A stretch of 14,320 nt of DNA from Deltaproteobacteria bacterium (GTDB lineage: Bacteria; Desulfobacterota; BSN033; UBA1163): positions 1-14,320 of the forward strand of contig VGRU01000074.1 of assembly GCA_016875255.1 (NCBI GenBank), written 5' to 3'. Shown here piece after piece: positions 6,784-12,999 of this stretch (the first letter of the stretch is position 1; each line of letters begins with the position of its first letter). The position numbers and the translations under genes were made by a program. The notes beneath the pieces were generated by a model, which was not told the DNA's origin, did no database searches, and saw nothing but the letters and a program-made list of their open reading frames with translations.

Positions 6784-6922
6784 TTTGAAAAAGGTTATCT
6801 AATCCCCCTTCATCCCCCTTTGTCAAAAGGGGGAAATATTTTCTCCTCCCTTTGGCAAAGGGAGGTGGGGAGGGATTTTAAAAGGTTTATTTCAAACCGT
6901 TAAATTGATAACCTTTTTCAAA
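6784..6922. repeat. 139-bp element with perfect 16-bp terminal inverted repeats
   Basis: TTTGAAAAAGGTTATC at 6784-6799 is matched exactly by GATAACCTTTTTCAAA at 6907-6922. Inside are two strong hairpins: CCCCCTTT-GTCA-AAAGGGGG (6814-6833) and CCTCCCTTT-GGC-AAAGGGAGG (6845-6865). A weaker one follows, GGTTT-ATTTC-AAACC (about 6884-6898). The element occupies most of the divergent gap between the phosphatase (minus) and thioesterase (plus) genes. It is a different family from the element at 5754-5903. Confidence 0.85.
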
Positions 6923-6925
6923 TAA

Positions 6926-6955
6926 TTGACAACCCTTTTGTTCAGACTATATGAT
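6926..6955 (+). promoter_or_regulatory. Sigma-70-type promoter of the thioesterase gene
   Basis: TTGACA (6926-6931) is followed after 18 bases by TATGAT (6950-6955, five of six matches). It starts directly after the inverted-repeat element and lies about 80 bases before the chosen start at 7036, leaving a leader of roughly 75 bases. Confidence 0.6.
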
Positions 6956-7035
6956 ACAAGGGAAATCAAGTCAACCATAGCCCCCTTACCCCATTGCTCT
7001 CCTGTGGTAGGAGGGGGAGAAAAAAGGAGCACCGG

Positions 7036-7455
7036 ATGAAATTCGTATCGGATGGAGGCTGTTTTGTGTGCGGCGAAAAGAATCCGCACGGATTAAAAAT
7101 TAAGTTTCAGGTCGACCGGCAGAAGCAGACCATCCACACGACCTTCACGGTGGAGCCAATCTATCAGGGCTGGGATGGAGTCGTCCACGGCGGAATCGTC
7201 TGCACTCTTCTGGATGAAGCGATGGCCAATCTGGTTTATGAATTAGGATTGAATGCAATTGCAGCATCCCTGGAGGTCAGATTCAAAAAACCGGCCCCGA
7301 CCCTTCAACCCCTTCGAATCGATGGAGAAATCACAGAAGTGCATAAGAAATTGGTTAAGGCAAAGGCAAGCGTCGCAAGGGAGGATGGAGCGGTATTGGC
7401 CACAGCAACCGCCTCCTTTGTCCGGCAGGGCCTGGAAGGAACTTATTCCGATTGA
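7036..7455 (+). CDS. Hotdog-fold (PaaI/4HBT-type) acyl-CoA thioesterase
   Basis: Hydrolysis of acyl-CoA thioesters in the cytoplasm is the expected activity. The 139-residue protein has the CFVCGEKNPHGLKI start (9-22), shared by a subgroup of PaaI-like thioesterases. The catalytic-loop signature GVVHGGIVCTLLDEAM is at 48-63, where the HGG turn leads into the central helix and the acidic residue at 60 or 61 is a likely catalytic base. The strand ASLEVRFKKPAP (77-88) is also typical of the fold. I moved the start from ATG 6994 to ATG 7036, because AAAGGAG lies about 8 bases before 7036 and the 14 extra residues match nothing in the family. Its 3' end overlaps the 3' end of the convergent amidohydrolase by 13 bp. 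The natural substrate cannot be told. Confidence 0.88.
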   Translation: MKFVSDGGCFVCGEKNPHGLKIKFQVDRQKQTIHTTFTVEPIYQGWDGVVHGGIVCTLLDEAMANLVYELGLNAIAASLEVRFKKPAPTLQPLRIDGEITEVHKKLVKAKASVAREDGAVLATATASFVRQGLEGTYSD

Positions 7456-8285
7456 AGAAACCTCAAAAAGTTCAACCCCAAAATCTTCTCGCGGTCCTCG
7501 GTCGAGAGGCCTGATTCTTCCAGCTCCTGAAAATACCTTCGGGGTTGGACCAGCGGGAAGTCCGATCCGAAAATAATTTTCTCCGCGCCCACGATCTTTT
7601 TTACAACTCCATAGATCTTCTTCGAATAGAGGAAGGGAGAGGCGGCCGTATCGTAATAGACATTCGCCATTGCTTTCGCAACCTCAGGCATCAGCTCATA
7701 GAAGGGAAGCCCCCCTCCCCAGTGGGCCAGCAGGATCTTAAGAGATGGAAAGGCGAGGGCAAACCGGTAGAAGGCCTCCAGAGGAGTCCTTCCCTTGCCG
7801 GGATAAGGATGACCGAGATGCTCATTGGTATGGAGAAGGAGAGGAATCCTCCGCTTCTCCATCTCTTTAAAAATCGGCCTCATCGATTCAATATCCTGAT
7901 CGGTCATCTCCCGATCGTAGAAAGCGATCTCCCCCACTCCCTTTGCCCCATTCTGAATTCCCCGTTTCAACTCCCTGGCTGACCACTCCGGGTCCGAAAA
8001 GAGGAGAAGAATGAAAACGATCAATCGATGGGGATATCGCAGGGCAGAATCGATCAGGTATTGATTATGAAGAGCGCAGAGTTCTTTTTCGTTCCAGGGA
8101 AAACCGCAGATCACCGACTGCTCGATCCCCGCCTCATCCATCGACGCAATCAATTCCTCTGCTCCGAAAATCTTTGCCTTGGGATTATTGTAAACGGAAG
8201 AGAATCCCCTGTCCCTCTGACAGAAGGCTGCCCTTTTCTCTTTCACCTCGTCGGGGAAAATATGGGTATGACAGTCGATGATCAC
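7443..8285 (-). CDS. Metal-dependent amidohydrolase family protein (TIM barrel)
   Basis: This is a 280-residue protein of the amidohydrolase-2 family (the ACMSD/aminocarboxymuconate-semialdehyde decarboxylase-like group). These are TIM-barrel enzymes with a divalent metal at the active site that hydrolyse or decarboxylate small molecules. Visible ligand motifs in order: DCHTHIFP at 4-11 (HxH), GEI at 118-120, LLHTNE with His152, LAHWGGG with His188 at 186-192, and FGSDFP with Asp242 at 239-244. The start is GTG 8285, with GGAAGG about 8 bases upstream. The frame has no ATG start near this point. It is convergent with the thioesterase, and the coding ends overlap by 13 bp. The substrate is unknown, and nothing adjacent identifies a catabolic pathway. 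Confidence 0.9.
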   Translation of the reverse strand: MIIDCHTHIFPDEVKEKRAAFCQRDRGFSSVYNNPKAKIFGAEELIASMDEAGIEQSVICGFPWNEKELCALHNQYLIDSALRYPHRLIVFILLLFSDPEWSARELKRGIQNGAKGVGEIAFYDREMTDQDIESMRPIFKEMEKRRIPLLLHTNEHLGHPYPGKGRTPLEAFYRFALAFPSLKILLAHWGGGLPFYELMPEVAKAMANVYYDTAASPFLYSKKIYGVVKKIVGAEKIIFGSDFPLVQPRRYFQELEESGLSTEDREKILGLNFLRFLQSE

Positions 8286-8590
8286 GGCTTGCCCTTCCTC
8301 ACTTTAGTCCCTTATGAATGAAATTGTGCGCGAAATGGTAACAAAGTTATTTTAGATTGAGCGGATTTTAAATCCGAAGCACGAAATCCGGGCGAAGCGT
8401 CCAGCAGGACCAATTCGAAACAATCTCAAATGACCAAATTTCAAATGTTCAAAACAGATAAAAGTTTAAGAAATTTGAATTTTGAAAATTCGAATTTGTT
8501 TCGGATTGGTCCAAGACGGACGCTTCGCCCGATATTCGGATTTCGAATTTTATCAACCCCCAAAGCCTGTTTGGTTCCGGCTATGCCGGG
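8286..8590. other. Intergenic spacer dominated by an inverted repeat
   Basis: This 305-bp gap between two minus-strand genes contains no convincing gene. It holds the long inverted repeat described at 8370-8543 and a short palindrome, CGGATTT-T-AAATCCG, at 8362-8376. The middle (about 8424-8495) is very AT-rich. Confidence 0.75.
8370..8543. repeat. Long imperfect inverted repeat (arms about 50 bp)
   Basis: Three blocks pair in order from outside to inside. AAATCCGAA (8370-8378) pairs with TTCGGATTT (8535-8543). CGGGCGAAGCGTCC (8389-8402) pairs exactly with GGACGCTTCGCCCG (8518-8531). GGACCAATTCGAAACAA (8407-8423) pairs with 8496-8512 with one mismatch. The left arm carries about seven extra bases between the first two blocks. 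The AT-rich centre separates the arms by about 72 bp. The shape fits a non-autonomous mobile or MITE-like element; it is unlike the other repeat families in the window. Confidence 0.82.
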
Positions 8591-9167
8591 TTAGGGCTTC
8601 CCTTTGGTAAAACCATAATGGCCGAGGGGTTTTCCGAGGCTCCAGTACTCCTGCGCACCCGGGCAGTAAGCCAGTGGAAGGGCTTTCGGAATATCGATCC
8701 GGCCCCTTTCCTTCTGCACTTCCTCCTTCACATGGAGGGCAATGATCTCGCCGAGAAAGAGATCGTGGCTTCCGAGGGAGATGATCTGTTTGACTTCACA
8801 CTCCATTTGAACCGGACATTGGTCGATCAATGGCGCTCTCACCTTCTCCGCTGGAACAGCTTTCCATCCCGTCAGATCAAATTTATCCGTCACCCCTCAC
8901 TCTTCCTGAGACCACCCCGCAGGCATCAACCCCTCTGACCATCTCCTCCGAGGGAAGGTTAACCACAAATTCTTTCGCCTCTTGGATGCACGTATTCGAA
9001 TATCGTTCCGGTCGAATGGAAATGCCGATCATGGGAGGCTCGGAATTGACCACTCCTGCCCAGGCGAGCGTGATGATATTGGGTCTTCCCTTTCCATCCA
9101 CACAGGTGACCAGGACGACCGGCGTGGGAAAGAGTAAGGTCGTAGGTGAAAGACTCTTTCGTCCCAT
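8591..9167 (-). pseudogene. Flavin reductase / flavoredoxin-type gene, broken by a frameshift
   Basis: Two adjacent frames encode the two halves of one FMN-binding flavin reductase-like protein (about 190 residues). The first half, from ATG 9167 to a stop at 8883, has LLFPTPVVLVTCVDGKGRPN, SEPPMIGISIRPERYS and EFVVNLPSEEMVRGVD. The second half (8591-8893) continues with TDKFDLTGWKAVPAEKV, APLIDQCPVQMECEV and GAQEYWSLGKPLGHYGF. They overlap by 11 bp. Removing one base from the G run (plus-strand C4 at 8893-8896) joins them smoothly as ...SGRVRVTDKFDLTG. Either the gene is inactivated, or the sequence has a homopolymer error. The start at 9167 has GAGGAGG 6 bases upstream, better placed than for the ATG at 9171. 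It is the third gene of the nlpC-yciO group. Confidence 0.85.
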
Positions 9168-9195
9168 TCATTTCCTCCTCAGGGAAATCCGCCTT

Positions 9196-9804
9196 CTACT
9201 GAAAAAGGCTTACATCCCCTTTCCCTTTTCGGATGACTTTTGGGAATTCATCGGTGAGATCAATGATGCTGGAATGCTCCGCAACGATCACTCCGCCGTC
9301 GATGACGAGATCGAGCTTCTTGGCGAAGCGTTCTTCAATTTCGGCGGGATCGTTGTAAAGGCTTTCATCAGTTTTGTAGACGCTGGTGCTGATGATCGGG
9401 TGCCCTAATTCCCTCACAAGGCTGAGGCAGATATTATTGTCCGGGATGCGAATGCCAACGGTATTCTGTTTTGTCATGGCAATCTTGGGAACAAGTTTGG
9501 TTGCGGTTAAAACAAAGGTATAAGGACCGGGAAGCAGCCTCTTCATCATTTTATAGGCATAATTGGAGACATGGGCATAGCGGCTGATGTCCTTCAGGTC
9601 GGCGCAGATGAAACTAAGCGGTTTCTTCGCCTCCATCTTCTTCAATCGATGAATCTTCCGTATCGCCTCCTGGTTGAACAGATCACAACCCACTCCATAA
9701 ACCGTGTCGGTGGGATATCCGATCACACCCCCCTCTTCCAGAACTTCAATTACCCTTCGGACCAGCCTCAACTGCGGATTTTTAGGATTGATGGCAAGGA
9801 TCAT
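9196..9804 (-). CDS. yciO: Sua5/YrdC/YciO-family protein (YciO type)
   Basis: The family binds ATP and L-threonine; TsaC/Sua5 members make threonylcarbamoyl-AMP for the t6A modification of tRNA. This 202-residue protein has GGVIGYPTDTVYGVGCD (25-41), the KKMEAKKPLSF loop (55-65), LLPGPYTFVLTAT (90-102) and the closing SSIIDLTD (178-185). In place of the SANPSG sequence of true TsaC it has STSVYKTDE (139-147), as in E. coli YciO, whose role is less certain. So the fold is sure, but threonylcarbamoyl-AMP synthesis is only likely. It starts 4 bases after the stop of the NlpC/P60 gene, with a GGAGAG site inside that gene's end. The flavin reductase gene follows after 28 bases. The three genes are probably one operon. 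Confidence 0.92.
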   Translation of the reverse strand: MILAINPKNPQLRLVRRVIEVLEEGGVIGYPTDTVYGVGCDLFNQEAIRKIHRLKKMEAKKPLSFICADLKDISRYAHVSNYAYKMMKRLLPGPYTFVLTATKLVPKIAMTKQNTVGIRIPDNNICLSLVRELGHPIISTSVYKTDESLYNDPAEIEERFAKKLDLVIDGGVIVAEHSSIIDLTDEFPKVIRKGKGDVSLFQ

Positions 9805-9808
9805 ATTC

Positions 9809-10726
9809 TCAGCTCTCCTTCTCTAATTCGATGATGCGCACCCCATTGATGAACCGCTGGTTAAAATAAGGGGTGTCCAGATTATCCACTCTCACCTCTT
9901 TGCCTCGGTAGGAGGCGTGGACGAATTGATTGTTGCCGATATAGATTCCCACATGGGTACGGCTTGCCCTTTGTGTTTTGAAGAAGACGACATCCCCCTC
10001 CTCAAGCTCTTCTCTCCTGACTTTCTTACCAATCCGCAATTGTTCCCTGGTGGTTCTGGGAAGCTCGACATTAAAAATTTCAAACATCTTTTTTACGAAG
10101 GCAGAGCAATCGATTCCCTTGAGGGTGGAACCGCCCAACCGGTAAGGAACTCCTAAAAAGGTTTTAACCACTCTTATGAAGAGATTCCTCTCCTCAGGAC
10201 CCCTCCATTTTCCCAGAGCCTCTGGGATTACCTGATTCTCCCCCTGGGCTTGCTGACTTTCTTTGACCTCTTCTGAATCGCCGAGTTCCTCTACCTCTTC
10301 TGTTCTCGTGTCCCGCTGTTTCAGCAGGATGAGTCGTTGGCCTGTCTTGAGAACATCCGTCCGAAGCTCGTTTAACCTCTTGATCTCCTCCACCGAAAGG
10401 CCCACCCTTTTCGAAATCGTGTAAAGACTGTCCCCCTGTTTTACGATGTAGGATTCGGTCTCGGGTGAAACCCTCTGGACTGCATTTCCGGCTGGCCTCT
10501 TTTTCGGATTCGGTATGAGGAGAACTTGCTTCGGTTTCAGATAACTTCCTTCCAGACCATTGGCCTCCTTTAAAGCTTCAACGGAGATGCCATACGATTT
10601 CGCAATCGTGTAGAGAGAGTCACCGGATTTGACCGTATAGCGCTCTTCTGCCGATAGACTGTTAGGGCAGACCCATACGAACAGGACGACAAGCATCACC
10701 CCCAAAAAACCTAACCGTCCTACCAT
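9809..10726 (-). CDS. Secreted cell-wall hydrolase with two LysM and one NlpC/P60 domain
   Basis: This is a 305-residue envelope peptidoglycan endopeptidase. A signal peptide at 1-26 (hydrophobic core, SLSAEE cleavage region) exports it. Two LysM peptidoglycan-binding domains follow at about 29-72 (YTVKSGDSLYTIAKSYGIS) and 93-135 (YIVKQGDSLYTISKRVGLS). A charged linker (138-175) leads to an NlpC/P60 cysteine peptidase domain at 183-300. The catalytic Cys207 is in GIDCSAF, His258 in THVGIYIG, and the third polar residue is probably His270 in FVHAS. The enzyme is expected to cleave gamma-D-glutamyl-diaminopimelate or similar stem-peptide bonds. A strong GGAGGAG site lies 5-6 bases before ATG 10726. 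It is the first gene of the operon with yciO and the flavin reductase. Confidence 0.95.
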   Translation of the reverse strand: MVGRLGFLGVMLVVLFVWVCPNSLSAEERYTVKSGDSLYTIAKSYGISVEALKEANGLEGSYLKPKQVLLIPNPKKRPAGNAVQRVSPETESYIVKQGDSLYTISKRVGLSVEEIKRLNELRTDVLKTGQRLILLKQRDTRTEEVEELGDSEEVKESQQAQGENQVIPEALGKWRGPEERNLFIRVVKTFLGVPYRLGGSTLKGIDCSAFVKKMFEIFNVELPRTTREQLRIGKKVRREELEEGDVVFFKTQRASRTHVGIYIGNNQFVHASYRGKEVRVDNLDTPYFNQRFINGVRIIELEKES

Positions 10727-10821
10727 AAATCTCCTCCTTTCCTGTTGCCGGACATCTCTTCCCTGTTAAAAATGTGGGATTTTTTTGAAAAGGATCAGAT
10801 TGGATGAGTAGATACGAATAA

Positions 10822-10850
10822 TTTATACAAGGATTGTTTCTATAAGTCAA
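10822..10850 (-). promoter_or_regulatory. Sigma-70-type promoter of the nlpC-yciO-flavin reductase operon
   Basis: On the minus strand TTGACT (plus positions 10845-10850) and TATAAA (10822-10827) are separated by exactly 17 bases, each box matching five of six consensus positions. It lies about 96 bases upstream of ATG 10726, in the gap after the anti-sigma gene. A hairpin CCGGAA-CGATCA-TTCCGG (10851-10868) overlaps the anti-sigma stop just upstream. It lacks a T run, so it is not a clear terminator. Confidence 0.7.
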
Positions 10851-10859
10851 CCGGAACGA

Positions 10860-11912
10860 TCATTCCGGGACGAGGTGAATGCGGATGGAAATGATATTTT
10901 CTCTGGGGACCGCTGATCTCGAAGGTTCTTTTCCCTTCGCTTCAGGCTCCGTGCTCTTTGTTCCAGCGGCAAGTTTTGAATCATCCTTCATCTCTTTTTG
11001 AACGCCGGCTTTGGGAGCCGAAGGAGGAAAACCGACCTGGGCCAACTCTTTTTCAAATTCCGCCAAGGTGGAGGCAGGCAGGGAGGCTAATAAAACATCT
11101 CCATCCTCTTTTACCACTTTTCCCCCCAATTGCTTTGCCAACTCCTGAATCCGGGAGATGGCTCTCTCCCGGTCGCTGATTTTCAGAGTTATTTCACGGG
11201 CTGTTTTTTGGGCAAGAGACATCGTCACCCTTCCAACCCTCTCGCCCTCTCTCCTCTTCTCCTCCAGACGAGGGGCTTCTGCTTTTGCCATCTCCTTCGG
11301 ACGAACAAGTTCAGTCGTTGCCATCTCTTCTTTCAGGGGAGGGGCAGGCGGTTCCTTATCCTCTTCTTTCATTTTTTGAACAACCTGACCTTGATCGCTT
11401 ACCTTTTCATCCGCAACAGAGGGTTTGGCTTCTGCAAGATAATTTTCTCGATAGAGTTCAGGGAGAGGCGTGGTCACTTTTTGCCCCTCCTCTTCTTTTA
11501 AAACGGGCTCTTTCTTTTCTCTATCCGATTGCAGAACCTCAGGCTTTTCAACAGCCCTCTTCTGAAGCATATCAAAGGGCGTCATTTTGGTAAGATAAAG
11601 GGCTAAAAAAACGATCATCACCATGGCCGCGGCCTGGACAGGGATCTTCATGGAACGGAAGAACCGATCCCCTCCCCGCCTTTCTCGCCCCTTTCGTTCC
11701 TCCCGTTTCTTCTGTATCTCTGAGAGAAACCCTTCTGGCGCCTCCTCTTCTTCGACCGTGTGAAGCCAGTGGATCATCCGGTTGAACTGTTCCCACTCTT
11801 TTTGACAATCCTGGCAGGAACCAAGATGTTCTCTGATCCTCTCCTCTTCCGACGGCTTCAATTCCCCCTCAAACAGGGAGGAGAACCGGTCACGAACCTC
11901 TTTGCATTCCAT
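10860..11912 (-). CDS. Anti-sigma factor with zinc-finger (zf-HC2) and large extracytoplasmic domain
   Basis: This 350-residue protein has the zinc-binding anti-sigma start: Cys3, then His29-x3-Cys33-x2-Cys36 (EHLGSCQDCQKEW). Such domains hold a partner ECF sigma factor inactive in the cytoplasm. One membrane helix follows at about 89-109 (IPVQAAAMVMIVFLALYL). The rest is outside the membrane: a long charged, Pro/Glu/Lys-rich stretch (111-230), then a domain with ISRIQELAKQLGGKVV and DGDVLLASLPASTLAEFEKEL (about 233-300), similar in pattern to DUF2275/DUF4349-type proteins. The sensed signal is unknown. A GGAGAG site lies about 7 bases before ATG 11912. It follows the sigma gene after a 206-bp gap, which is long for such a pair and contains a repeat element. 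Confidence 0.88.
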   Translation of the reverse strand: MECKEVRDRFSSLFEGELKPSEEERIREHLGSCQDCQKEWEQFNRMIHWLHTVEEEEAPEGFLSEIQKKREERKGRERRGGDRFFRSMKIPVQAAAMVMIVFLALYLTKMTPFDMLQKRAVEKPEVLQSDREKKEPVLKEEEGQKVTTPLPELYRENYLAEAKPSVADEKVSDQGQVVQKMKEEDKEPPAPPLKEEMATTELVRPKEMAKAEAPRLEEKRREGERVGRVTMSLAQKTAREITLKISDRERAISRIQELAKQLGGKVVKEDGDVLLASLPASTLAEFEKELAQVGFPPSAPKAGVQKEMKDDSKLAAGTKSTEPEAKGKEPSRSAVPRENIISIRIHLVPE

Positions 11913-11934
11913 AGACTCTCTCCATTCATTGCAC

Positions 11935-12062
11935 AGAAAATAAAGTGGAACGGTAAGGGTAACGAGGCCCGTTTCGTTGATAAAAGGCTGCGTTTGTCGT
12001 CTTTTAATGCTTTTTACGCAACCGTTACCGTTAACCGATACGGGCTTCGTAACCTTAACCGT
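11935..12062. repeat. About 128-bp dispersed repeat, copy 1 (GGTAAC-rich family)
   Basis: This stretch aligns to 13968-14096 over its whole length at roughly 75-80% identity by eye. Shared segments include AGAAAATAAA, GGTAACGA, CCCGTTTCGTT, ATAAAAGGCT and AACCGT. The element holds GGTAAC-type motifs on one side and GTTACC/GTAACC on the other, so the ends are imperfect inverted repeats. It fills most of the gap between sigma and anti-sigma genes. Just outside it, ACGGGCTTCRTAACC occurs twice (12040-12054 and 12078-12092). Confidence 0.85.
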
Positions 12063-12118
12063 TTGACCCTAAACCAAACGGGCTTCATAACCCTAACCTC
12101 TTCACCTTGACCAACTTG

Positions 12119-12709
12119 TTAATGCATCGATCCTTCCAGAATCCCTTTGAGGTCCATTCTGGCCCTGTGAAGTCTTGACTTGATCGTCCCTTCAGGTAGA
12201 GAAAGCAACTTCCCTATCTCTTCATAAGAGTACCCCTGGAGGTCCCTTAATACAATCATCTCTCTCTGATCCTCCTTCAATTTTAACAGCCCCTTCTGGA
12301 CAAACTCCCGGATCATCTTTTTTTCGAAGAGGGTTTCCGGATTACCGGAAGGATCATAGACCGGCCTTTCCATCTCTCCATCCTCTGTTCCGATGGGATC
12401 GTTCAACGAGTCCGTTTTGAAATAGTGTCTTCGCTTCAAATATTTCCAGCGGTTTCGGCAATGGTTCAAGGTCATCTGCGTCAGCCAGGGCTCAAATTTG
12501 ACCTCTTCCCTCAAATCCTTAATCGACTCCAGGACGGAGAGAAAGACCTCCTGGGACAACTCCTTCGCCTCCTCCCTGTTCCCCAACATCCGAAAGGCGA
12601 TATTAAAAACCTTCTTCTGGTAAGCGAGGACGATCTCCGCAAAAGCGCTCTCGTCTCCTGCCTTACAATTCTCAATCACCTCTTTCTGAACCTTCGGAGA
12701 ACGCTCCAT
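12119..12709 (-). CDS. ECF-type RNA polymerase sigma factor (sigma-70 family, RpoE-like)
   Basis: This 196-residue sigma factor directs RNA polymerase to a small stress regulon. Region 2 is at about 22-95: AFAEIVLAYQKKVFNIAFRM, then EEAKELSQEVFLSVLESI for core binding, and FEPWLTQMTLNHCRNRWKYL for -10 recognition. A linker with TEDGEMERPVYDPSGNPETL follows (108-127). Region 4 is at about 139-192, with EDQREMIVLRDLQGYSYEEI and the helix-turn-helix LSLPEGTIKSRLHRARMDLK. The next gene on the strand encodes a matching zinc-finger anti-sigma factor. The upstream region has an ECF-type promoter, which suggests self-activation. The ribosome-binding site before ATG 12709 is weak (CGGA, 6 bases away). 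Confidence 0.95.
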   Translation of the reverse strand: MERSPKVQKEVIENCKAGDESAFAEIVLAYQKKVFNIAFRMLGNREEAKELSQEVFLSVLESIKDLREEVKFEPWLTQMTLNHCRNRWKYLKRRHYFKTDSLNDPIGTEDGEMERPVYDPSGNPETLFEKKMIREFVQKGLLKLKEDQREMIVLRDLQGYSYEEIGKLLSLPEGTIKSRLHRARMDLKGILEGSMH

Positions 12710-12734
12710 TAAAAATCCGTATGTCCCCTTTTAT

Positions 12735-12763
12735 ATAGACAACGAAAGGATGGATAAAGTTCC
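12735..12763 (-). promoter_or_regulatory. ECF (sigma-E-like) promoter of the sigma/anti-sigma genes
   Basis: On the minus strand GGAACTT (plus positions 12757-12763) is followed after 16 bases by GTCTAT (12735-12740). This matches the well-known sigma-E form GGAACTT-N15/16-GTCTAA almost exactly and differs from sigma-70 boxes. Transcription would start near 12728, about 19 bases before ATG 12709. The natural inference is autoregulation by the sigma factor encoded directly downstream. Confidence 0.8.
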
Positions 12764-12815
12764 GGGAAAATTCCCCAAGAAAATATATTCGACTAATTAT
12801 TTCCTCCCCCCTTGA

Positions 12816-12966
12816 GACTGTGTCGTAAAGGGAAAAACAGAGAAAAATGTCACGCTGAACCTTGTGCTGAACTTAATTCAGTATTGTTTCAGCATCTAAT
12901 AGAATCCAATACTTACGAGACCCTGAAATAAATTCAGGGTGACCAAATAATAATTACGACACAGTC
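12816..12966. repeat. 151-bp element with perfect 13-bp terminal inverted repeats
   Basis: GACTGTGTCGTAA (12816-12828) is matched exactly by TTACGACACAGTC (12954-12966). Inside is a hairpin CCCTGAA-ATAAA-TTCAGGG (12921-12939). C-rich sequence precedes the left end and G-rich sequence follows the right end. The same left end, again preceded by a C-rich tract, recurs at 14300. The element lies in the gap between hadH-like and sigma genes, so it may also act as a folded transcript end. Confidence 0.85.
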
Positions 12967-12999
12967 CCCTTGTGGGGGGGATTAAGGTGGGGGGATGAA

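Noticed and set aside
6755..6826. N-terminal extension of the phosphatase from TTG 6826
   Set aside because: These codons mostly derive from the hairpin element at 6784-6922 and add nothing that resembles the family; GTG 6754 has a better ribosome-binding site.
10851..10868. Hairpin CCGGAA-N6-TTCCGG as a terminator of the anti-sigma gene
   Set aside because: It overlaps the stop codon and is not followed by a T run; the following TTGACT is better explained as a -35 box.
12040..12100. Telomere-like CCCTAACC motifs here and near 14085
   Set aside because: Only isolated copies inside a dispersed bacterial repeat; no tandem array.
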